Made by a program: the position numbers and the translations under genes
Shown here: positions 7,174 through 11,991 of the stretch, piece after piece
How the letters are laid out: each line of letters starts with the position of its first letter
Position numbering within the stretch: the stretch's first letter is position 1
Assembly: GCA_003453735.1 (NCBI GenBank)
Contig: DMNE01000502.1
Location: forward strand, 20,068 to 32,918
DNA: 12,851 nt
Origin: Nitrospiraceae bacterium
GTDB taxonomy: Bacteria; Nitrospirota; Thermodesulfovibrionia; Thermodesulfovibrionales; UBA9159
Direction: 5' to 3'
Notes under the pieces: generated by a model
What the model was told of the DNA's origin: nothing
Database searches by the model: none
Seen by the model: the letters and a program-made list of their open reading frames with translations, nothing else

Positions 7174-7206
7174 ATGCGCGGAGTGTCCGCCACTCAAACA
7201 CGATGA
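7174..7206 (+). CDS. possible leaderless 10-codon mini-ORF before the LOG gene
   Basis: ATG at 7174 coincides with the predicted transcription start and opens a frame encoding MRGVSATQTR. Its TGA stop (7204-7206) overlaps the ATG of the next gene (7203-7205) in an ATGA arrangement. The next gene has no SD sequence, so ribosomes finishing this mini-ORF could restart on it. The same frame is open further upstream (to 7024), but that part would precede the transcript. Nothing shows that the peptide itself has a role. Chance remains possible because the frame is so short. Confidence 0.35.
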   Translation: MRGVSATQTR

Positions 7207-8234
7207 AACTCCATTTTACCCGAACGAACGGCCTGGTGGATGAGGCTATAGACCATCTCATGGAACTTGCCGATGAGATTCATTCCCCTGGACTTGTCCG
7301 CGAGATGATTCTCGCCGCACTGAAGGCTGGTCAGGAGGAAGAGGATAAAGCAGACCTCAAGCTCATGAACACGACTATGAAAGAAATGCGTTTTACGGCA
7401 AAGGTTTTCGGCCCTTACCACAACAAGCGAAAAGTGACCGTTTTCGGTTCTGCCAGGACAATGCCCGGAGAGAAGCTTTATCAGATAGCGCGCCTTTTAG
7501 GCAAAAGGATTGCTGAGGACGGATACATGGTGATCACAGGAGGCGGCCCTGGCGTTATGCAGGCGGTCAATGAAGGTGCCGGGCCGGAACATTCCTTTGG
7601 GGTAAAGATTCGTCTTCCCTTTGAGCAGAAGCCCAATCCGGTGCTTGAGGGAAATCCCCGTCTCATCATCTATAAGTACTTTTTCAACCGAAAGGTGGCT
7701 TTCCTCAAAGAGGCTCACGCGGTCGTTCTCTGTCCCGGAGGATTTGGCACTCTTGACGAGGCGATGGAAACCCTGACTCTTGTTCAGACGGGGAAGCGAG
7801 ACCCGTTGCCGCTTATTCTCCTTGACGAGCCAGGTGGTACCTACTGGTCTGGATGCCGCCGCTTTTTTGAGGACGAACTTCTAGCGCAGGGCTTTGTCAC
7901 GAATGCTGATTTTTTACTATTTGAGCAGACTGACTCAGTGGACGAAGCATTACGAGTGATCAATCGGTTCTATCGTCGTTACCATAGCCTGCGATATGTC
8001 GATGGCCGATTAGTCATCCGGCTCACATCGCCCATAGACGAGGAATCTGTTGCAAAGCTCAAGGACACTTTTTCGCATATCTTGATACCCAAGGGTGATA
8101 TCTTCCTCTCGGGTATGCTCCCCGCTGAGGCTGATGAGCCGGAAATTGCGGATCTTCCAAGGCTCATCATGGATTTCGACCGTAAGAACTTCGGTCAACT
8201 GAGAAGACTTATCGATGTCATCAACGGATTCTGA
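7203..8234 (+). CDS. LOG family (TIGR00730) Rossmann-fold protein, long form
   Basis: A 343-residue protein of the family once labelled lysine decarboxylase and now known to include nucleoside-5'-monophosphate phosphoribohydrolases (plant LOG, bacterial PpnN). Core at about 76-235: KVTVFGSARTMPGEKLY, GYMVITGGGPGVMQAVNEGA (108-127), a conserved Arg/Lys cluster around FNRKVAFLK, and the signature PGGFGTLDEAMET (178-190). The GGGPGVM and PGGxGTxxE motifs are both intact, so a phosphoribohydrolase-like active site is plausible; the substrate is not known. It exceeds the compact family size (about 190) by a helical N-terminal part (about 1-70) and a C-terminal part (about 255-343, YVDGRLVIRLTSPID and on). 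The ATG at 7203 is preferred because the promoter lies downstream of the only earlier in-frame start (TTG 7158). It has no SD sequence and overlaps a mini-ORF stop. It converges on the TPR gene. Confidence 0.9.
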   Translation: MKLHFTRTNGLVDEAIDHLMELADEIHSPGLVREMILAALKAGQEEEDKADLKLMNTTMKEMRFTAKVFGPYHNKRKVTVFGSARTMPGEKLYQIARLLGKRIAEDGYMVITGGGPGVMQAVNEGAGPEHSFGVKIRLPFEQKPNPVLEGNPRLIIYKYFFNRKVAFLKEAHAVVLCPGGFGTLDEAMETLTLVQTGKRDPLPLILLDEPGGTYWSGCRRFFEDELLAQGFVTNADFLLFEQTDSVDEALRVINRFYRRYHSLRYVDGRLVIRLTSPIDEESVAKLKDTFSHILIPKGDIFLSGMLPAEADEPEIADLPRLIMDFDRKNFGQLRRLIDVINGF

Positions 8235-8251
8235 TCCTCGCCGTATCTGGA

Positions 8252-8276
8252 CAGCAACAGCCCGCTGGCTGCTTTT
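8252..8276 (+). terminator. candidate terminator between convergent genes
   Basis: CAGC-AA-CAG pairs with CTGGCTG (8252-8260 with 8265-8271): 7 bp with a two-base AA bulge and a four-base loop, followed by CTTTT. It lies 17 bases after the LOG stop in the 54-base gap to the converging TPR gene. The T-run is short, so strength is uncertain. Confidence 0.4.
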
Positions 8277-8288
8277 CATCTCTTCGCA

Positions 8289-8735
8289 TCACAACCTGAG
8301 ACCCATTCTCCCAAGGATAATTCCAAGATATTTGTTCACTGGATTGTTCCTCTTCAAGAAGGGAATTATCGGGGTCTTCCGCGTTCCCAGTTTATTCAAC
8401 TCCTCAGAGATCTCTTTATTTTCTTCACACCGTAATCCATCCCTGAAAATTCTTATTGCATCGCCCTTCTTCCGGGCAAGGAGATAGATTTTACCGAGAT
8501 TGAAATAGTGAACCGAATTTTTGGGTTCTCGTGCTATCGCCTTCTCGCAGAGGGTTTCCGCCAGTTGGAACTGACCCCGTTCTTTTGCGACGCAAAAGGC
8601 AAAATAGGTAGAATACAGAGGGTTATCCTCAAGCTGGACTGCCTTTTCAAAGGCAGCCAGTGCGGCGAGGGTGCTGCCTTCCGCCAGGGCGTCTAATCCT
8701 TTGCGAAAGAGTCTCTCTGCATCGTTCTCTGCCAT
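8289..8735 (-). CDS. small TPR repeat protein
   Basis: A 148-residue cytoplasmic protein built almost wholly of about three tetratricopeptide repeats: residues 5-37 (AERLFRKGLDALAEGS, AFEKAVQLE), 40-73 (YSTYFAFCVAKERGQF, AETLCEKAIAREP) and 74-107 (HYFNLGKIYLLARKKGDA, FRDGLRCEEN). TPR units bind other proteins, so an adaptor role is likely but the partner is unknown. The C-terminal tail, with PIIPFLKRNNPVNKYLG (122-138), is basic and proline-rich and seems a fixed feature of related TPR proteins. The start ATG at 8735 is chosen over an ATG at 8768 because a near-consensus promoter (8747-8775) covers the longer form. The transcript would begin only 4-5 bases before the ATG and has no SD sequence. 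Its 3' end converges on the LOG-family gene. Confidence 0.85.
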   Translation of the reverse strand: MAENDAERLFRKGLDALAEGSTLAALAAFEKAVQLEDNPLYSTYFAFCVAKERGQFQLAETLCEKAIAREPKNSVHYFNLGKIYLLARKKGDAIRIFRDGLRCEENKEISEELNKLGTRKTPIIPFLKRNNPVNKYLGIILGRMGLRL

Positions 8736-8746
8736 GACCAAACAAA

Positions 8747-8775
8747 AGTATATTGTACTATCAACCACCTGTCAA
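8747..8775 (-). promoter_or_regulatory. strong promoter of the TPR gene
   Basis: Read on the minus strand: TTGACA (8775-8770, perfect), 17-base spacer, TATACT (8752-8747). The predicted start is 8740-8739, leaving 4-5 bases before the ATG at 8735, so the mRNA is nearly leaderless. Confidence 0.65.
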
Positions 8776-8915
8776 GGTCTTAGCTACCGGAAACCGGAAA
8801 AAGCATCTGAGAACTCAAGCTCTCTTGGCTATAGCGTCAGAATCTGCAAGAACTTTATGGCAGAACACCATCCAGCGGAATAAACCACAGGGGTGAGTTC
8901 CCAGTCAGTGAACCT

Positions 8916-9022
8916 TGCAGGGAGCGATCTCCTGCATTATATCGATATGACGGTTCGCGTAAAATGAACTACGGTCAAATATGCGTTTGGAGTTCAGGAG
9001 CGATATCCTGGAACTCCAAACG
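8916..9022 (-). other. hairpin cluster downstream of khpA
   Basis: This lies in the 308-base gap between the TPR gene and khpA, which otherwise shows only the TPR promoter. Hairpin 3 (8984-9022) is 16 bp with one bulge and loop GCGATA; its 12-bp outer stem is perfect. Hairpin 1 (8916-8936) is 8 bp with one bulged base and loop CGAT. A weaker hairpin 2 lies between them (8948-8977). Plus-strand tips GGAGCGATCTCCTG (8921-8934) and GGAGCGATATCCTG (8997-9010) differ at one base of 14. Hairpin 3 starts 21 bases past the khpA stop and may end that transcript, although only a TTT follows it on the minus strand. A small structured RNA is an alternative. Confidence 0.5.
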
Positions 9023-9043
9023 GTATGTCATTGTGTCGTATTA

Positions 9044-9274
9044 TTATTCGAGGATTTCAAGCACGCAGCGTTTACCTATCTTTGTGCCGGCTGCCCCTAG
9101 GATCGTTCTCATCGCACGGGCGGTCTTGCCCTGTTTCCCGATTACTTTTCCAAGATCAGTCGCTGCCACCCTCAGCTCAAAAACAGTGGTTTTTTCCCCG
9201 TCCACTTCCTTGACAGCAACCTCCTCAGGTCTGTCAACGAGAGCCTTCGCCATCGCTTCGACCAAATTTCTCAT
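9044..9274 (-). CDS. khpA: KH-domain RNA-binding protein KhpA
   Basis: A 76-residue single-KH protein (YlqC/KhpA family) that binds RNA, in Gram-positives as a partner of KhpB/Jag, with roles in small-RNA interactions and cell growth. The N-terminus [19 protein letters not shown] is the family pattern, and the KH signature GxxG is GKQG at 46-49 in [17 protein letters not shown]. Length is normal. Two ATGs are possible: at 9280 it would overlap the rpsP stop by four bases (ATGA) but sit only 3 bases after GGAGG; at 9274 GGAGG is 9 bases away, so 9274 is preferred. The gene is next to rpsP, its usual neighbour, but rimM, trmD and rplS, which often follow in this cluster, are missing; a hairpin cluster follows instead. 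Confidence 0.92.
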   Translation of the reverse strand: MRNLVEAMAKALVDRPEEVAVKEVDGEKTTVFELRVAATDLGKVIGKQGKTARAMRTILGAAGTKIGKRCVLEILE

Positions 9275-9276
9275 CT

Positions 9277-9543
9277 TCATCCACCTCCATGCGAGTTCTG
9301 AGCCGTCTCAAGACCAGCTCTGTGTAAAAGCTTCTTCGCGACAACCGTAGGTTGAGCACCCTTTTCTAACCAGTATCTCGCTCTCTCCAAGTCGATCTTT
9401 GTCTCTGCTGAACCCTTTTGGGGATTATAGGTTCCGAGGATCTCTATAAAAGGTCCGTCCCTTCGCGCCCTTGAGTCCGCAACGATCATCCGGTAGAACG
9501 GCTTCTTGTGGGCACCTATTCTTGTTAATCTGATCTTAACCAA
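9277..9543 (-). CDS. rpsP: 30S ribosomal protein S16
   Basis: An 88-residue S16, a small-subunit assembly protein. The sequence (M)[39 protein letters not shown] and the later [20 protein letters not shown] match the family end to end. The start is TTG at 9543, because the family begins M-V-K-I-R and because AGGAGG lies 7 bases upstream; an ATG 27 bases further out would put the SD sequence inside the gene. The C-terminal HGGG ends at TGA 9279-9277. It follows ffh after 68 bases, which contain no strong promoter (TTTACT-17-TAAACT is at best weak), and it precedes khpA closely. Confidence 0.96.
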   Translation of the reverse strand: MVKIRLTRIGAHKKPFYRMIVADSRARRDGPFIEILGTYNPQKGSAETKIDLERARYWLEKGAQPTVVAKKLLHRAGLETAQNSHGGG

Positions 9544-9611
9544 TGATTCACCTCCTTGTCCCGTGTACATAAAAGTTTAATATATTTCTGCATGAAAGTA
9601 AAGATAAGCGC

Positions 9612-10931
9612 CTAAAACGGAAGGATCTTGGGCATGCGCATCCCTTTTTTGCCCTTGAACATCTTCAACATCTTCTTCATCTCAAGATACTGTTTGATCA
9701 CTCGATTGACATCCGCAACCGTTGTGCCGCTGCCGGAAGCGATTCTCCTTCTCCTGCTTCCGTTGATAACGCTGTGATTCCTTCGTTCTTCCCTCGTCAT
9801 GGAATTAATAATCGCCTCTATCTTTACAAACTCTCGTTCGTCCACCGAGACATTCTTCACCTTACCGATTCCTGGAATCATGTTCAAAAGATTCTCCAAG
9901 GGTCCCATACTGCGGAGTTTCTTCATTTGCTCTTTCAGATCCTCGAACGAAAACGACTCACCGAATATCTTCTCCTGAAGCTTTTCCGCCTCCCTCTGAT
10001 CAAACGCCTTTTCTGCCTGCTCGATGAGGCCCAAAATATCCCCCATCCCGAGTATTCTCGATGCTATTCTATCGGGATAGAATGCTTCGAGCATATCAAT
10101 CTTCTCACCCATTCCGATAAACTTTATCGGTTTTCCGGTAACGGCCCTGATTGAGAGGGCAGCACCTCCCCTCGCATCGCCGTCCATCTTGGTGAGGATT
10201 ATCCCATCAATACCTATCACATCGTTAAAATTCTTCGCACTATGCACCGCGTCCTGCCCCGTCATGGCGTCTGCCACAAACAGCGTTTCCTTGGGAGGTA
10301 CCTGCGCCTTTATCTCTTCTAATTCCTTCATGAGGCTGTCATCGACATGGAGCCTCCCCGCAGTGTCAAGAATCAGCACATCTCGCGCATCAAGCTTCGC
10401 TTTCCGGAGAGCCTCCCCGCAGAGTTGTACGGGGTTCTTCGTCTCTTGAGAATAAAAGACTGGGACATCTATCTGTTTGCCAAGCGTTATTAACTGCTCA
10501 ATGGCAGCAGGACGCTGCAGGTCTGCAGCAACAAGCATCGGCCTCCTCCCCTCGCCCTTAAAGAGCCTCGCAAGCTTAGCAGAGGTTGTAGTCTTTCCAG
10601 AACCGTGAAGACCGACCATCATGATGATTGTGGGCGGATTGGGAGAAAGATGTATCTTACTGCCCGTACCGCCCAGCAGATCACACAGTTCCGCGTAGAC
10701 TATCTTGACAACCTGCTGACCAGGGGTGAGGCTCTCGAGAACTTCCTTGCCGACAGCCTTCAGCTTTACATTCTGCACAAAGTCCTTCACAACCTTGAAA
10801 TTTACGTCTGCTTCGAGAAGTGCGAGACGCACCTCCTTCAAGGCTGTGTCAATATCCTCTTCCTTGAGGATACCCCTGCTCCGTAATTTCTTGAATATGG
10901 ACTCGAGTTTTTCGCTCAGCGCTTCGAGCAT
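9612..10931 (-). CDS. ffh: signal recognition particle protein Ffh
   Basis: The SRP54 GTPase, which binds 4.5S RNA and signal sequences of nascent membrane proteins and delivers them to FtsY. 439 residues in the standard order: N domain (1-85), G domain with GLHGSGKTT (107-115), DLQRPAA, DTAGR (189-193) and TKMDGDARGG (247-256), then the methionine-rich M domain (about 329-439). The M domain carries the RNA-binding segment GSRRRRIASGSGTT (391-404) and a Lys/Met tail. Its ATG overlaps the stop of the upstream resA-like gene by one base (TGATG), so translation is probably coupled; only a weak GAGAGG lies upstream. rpsP follows, a common ffh neighbour. I looked for the 4.5S RNA apical motif in this window and did not find it. 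Confidence 0.97.
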   Translation of the reverse strand: MLEALSEKLESIFKKLRSRGILKEEDIDTALKEVRLALLEADVNFKVVKDFVQNVKLKAVGKEVLESLTPGQQVVKIVYAELCDLLGGTGSKIHLSPNPPTIIMMVGLHGSGKTTTSAKLARLFKGEGRRPMLVAADLQRPAAIEQLITLGKQIDVPVFYSQETKNPVQLCGEALRKAKLDARDVLILDTAGRLHVDDSLMKELEEIKAQVPPKETLFVADAMTGQDAVHSAKNFNDVIGIDGIILTKMDGDARGGAALSIRAVTGKPIKFIGMGEKIDMLEAFYPDRIASRILGMGDILGLIEQAEKAFDQREAEKLQEKIFGESFSFEDLKEQMKKLRSMGPLENLLNMIPGIGKVKNVSVDEREFVKIEAIINSMTREERRNHSVINGSRRRRIASGSGTTVADVNRVIKQYLEMKKMLKMFKGKKGMRMPKILPF

Positions 10932-11437
10932 CAGAGCAGCCTCTCTATGTCGTTGGAAAGGTTCTCAGTGAGGCCGGGAACAAATCCGCTGACCCTCTTC
11001 ACCACATTGCCATTCTTATCGATGAGAAACAGCGCCGGGATACTGCTTACGCTATAGAGCATGCTCGCCTTTGTGTCGTCAATCAGAACAGGATAGATAA
11101 TAGGTTGTTCCTTCATGAACGAAACTATGGCGGAAGCGGCGTCGCCTTCGCTATCCAGAGAGATGCCGAGCACGACGAGCCCCCTGTCCTTATACCTTTT
11201 ATAGAGTTCGTTCAGCTCCGGTATCGATTCCCGGCAGGGGGGACACCATGTGGCCCAGAATTCCAGGAGCACTACCCTTCCCCTGAACCCCGCTAGGCTT
11301 ACCTTGCCCCCACGCATATCCCTGAGCGTAAAGTCAGGCGATTTATTTTCTACGCCACTAGGGCTTTTCTCTTTGGTACAGGATGCAGCAAAGAGGACGA
11401 CAGTGATCGCACACACTGCCACGAAAAGCTTTTTCAT
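10931..11437 (-). CDS. ResA/TlpA-like thioredoxin lipoprotein
   Basis: A 168-residue thiol-disulfide oxidoreductase on the outer face of the cytoplasmic membrane or in the periplasm. The N-terminus MKKLFVAVCAITVVLFAASC looks like a lipoprotein signal with Cys20 as the lipidated residue; the -3 position is Ala rather than Leu, a weaker lipobox. The Redoxin/TlpA fold begins with KSPDFTLRDMRGG. The active site WCPPC has Cys65 and Cys68, with the cis-proline in SSIPALFLID (Pro134). Members reduce apocytochrome c or other envelope proteins; the substrate cannot be told from this context. Upstream in-frame ATGs at 11455 and 11452 would add six or five residues, and AGGTG fits the 11452 start by spacing; 11437 is chosen for the classic signal peptide, so the start is uncertain. 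The gene lies behind trxA and overlaps ffh by one base. Confidence 0.88.
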   Translation of the reverse strand: MKKLFVAVCAITVVLFAASCTKEKSPSGVENKSPDFTLRDMRGGKVSLAGFRGRVVLLEFWATWCPPCRESIPELNELYKRYKDRGLVVLGISLDSEGDAASAIVSFMKEQPIIYPVLIDDTKASMLYSVSSIPALFLIDKNGNVVKRVSGFVPGLTENLSNDIERLL

Positions 11438-11494
11438 ATGCCCTGCAATCATCATTCACCTGCCTGGTTTAAAAAAGAAGATATATGTATCCTG

Positions 11495-11821
11495 TTACGA
11501 AGTGAGGAGGGAATCAATCTTTGCCTTCAGCTGCGGTTTGGGAACAGCACCAACAATCTGATCCACTTTCTGGCCGTCCTTAAAAAAGATAATGGTAGGT
11601 ATACCCATAATCTTATATCGACTGGCAATATCCGGGTTCTCGTCGGTGTTTAATTTTGCCACCTTCACTTTGCCGGAATATTCTTTTGCAAGTTCTTCTA
11701 CGGTCGGCGCAATCATCCTGCACGGGCCGCACCACACCGCCCAGAAATCCACCATCACCAGCCCCTGGCTGATCTCTCTATCCCATGTCGAACTAGTCAC
11801 CTCAACTATACCTTCTGCCAT
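11495..11821 (-). CDS. trxA: thioredoxin
   Basis: A cytoplasmic 108-residue thioredoxin of standard length that reduces protein disulfides and is recharged by thioredoxin reductase. Buried Asp25 (VMVDFWAVW), active site WCGPC (30-34), Lys56 and Asp60 (VAKLNTDEN), and cis-Pro75 in MGIPTIIFFKDG are all in place. The ATG at 11821 has AGGAGG 5 bases upstream; a longer frame from 11866 would run through the -10 region. It is the first gene of a minus-strand series trxA, resA-like, ffh, rpsP, khpA. A promoter with both consensus hexamers lies 29 bases before the start and is divergent from thrS. Confidence 0.97.
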   Translation of the reverse strand: MAEGIVEVTSSTWDREISQGLVMVDFWAVWCGPCRMIAPTVEELAKEYSGKVKVAKLNTDENPDIASRYKIMGIPTIIFFKDGQKVDQIVGAVPKPQLKAKIDSLLTS

Positions 11822-11838
11822 AAAGACCTCCTCACAAA

Positions 11839-11855
11839 TATAATTTTTAATTATA
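11839..11855. repeat. AT-rich palindrome over the trxA -10 and start site
   Basis: TATAATT-TTT-AATTATA is a perfect 7-3-7 inverted repeat. It contains the whole -10 hexamer (11855-11850 on the minus strand) and the predicted start site near 11843. It could be an operator, although A/T-rich promoter DNA gives such palindromes by chance. Confidence 0.35.
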
Positions 11856-11879
11856 GGGAGCGCCATGAACTTTTGTCAA
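11850..11879 (-). promoter_or_regulatory. consensus promoter of trxA
   Basis: On the minus strand: TTGACA (11879-11874), 18-base spacer, TATAAT (11855-11850); both hexamers are perfect. The predicted start is about 11843, giving a 22-base leader with AGGAGG. Confidence 0.75.
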
Positions 11880-11932
11880 CGCAAATACCGCTTTTCGAAA
11901 CAGAGCTTCACCTGCACCGCCTGACAAAGCTG

Positions 11933-11962
11933 TTGAAATGCAAAAAGAAAATCAGGTAATAT
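11933..11962 (+). promoter_or_regulatory. candidate promoter of thrS
   Basis: TTGAAA (11933-11938), 18-base spacer, TAATAT (11957-11962). An overlapping TATAGT (11960-11965) is closer to consensus but poorly spaced. The start would be about 11969-11972, leaving a leader of roughly 20 bases that contains GGAGG. Confidence 0.45.
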
Positions 11963-11975
11963 AGTGCCTGATTTT
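11948..11975 (+). repeat. inverted repeat around the thrS -10 element
   Basis: AAAATCAGG (11948-11956) and CCTGATTTT (11967-11975) are perfect inverse complements; three more pairs form beyond a one-base bulge (11945-11947 with 11977-11979). The ten-base centre holds the candidate -10. As DNA it could be an operator; as RNA, if transcription starts further upstream, a hairpin directly before the SD sequence. Confidence 0.45.
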
Positions 11976-11979
11976 TCTT

Positions 11980-11984
11980 GGAGG
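11980..11984 (+). promoter_or_regulatory. SD sequence that fixes the thrS start at ATT
   Basis: GGAGG lies 7 bases before the ATT at 11992, in the thrS frame. No ATG, GTG or TTG lies at a usable distance: the first in-frame ones are TTG 12025 and ATG 12028, 40 or more bases away. Confidence 0.6.
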
Positions 11985-11991
11985 TTCTGAC

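Noticed and set aside
7058..7243. 61-codon frame with a hydrophobic helix followed by Cys-Lys-Cys, possible small membrane protein
   Set aside because: No SD sequence or promoter before it, it runs through the strong 7139-7167 promoter and into the LOG gene in another frame; probably chance.
8769..9043. Possible SRP (4.5S) or 6S RNA gene next to ffh/rpsP
   Set aside because: The SRP apical motif (GGTCAGGTCCGGAAGGAAGC-like) is absent and the hairpins do not form the single long rod with central bubble of 6S RNA.
9024..9055. TAATACGAC on the minus strand, similar to the start of a T7 phage promoter
   Set aside because: The match ends after nine bases plus scattered positions and there is no phage context.
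9544..9611. Separate rpsP promoter (TTTACT-17-TAAACT on the minus strand)
   Set aside because: Only four of six matches per hexamer in A/T-rich sequence, too weak to list as a feature.
9774..10154. 126-codon open frame antisense to ffh
   Set aside because: Shadow of a well-conserved gene with no family resemblance or ribosome site.
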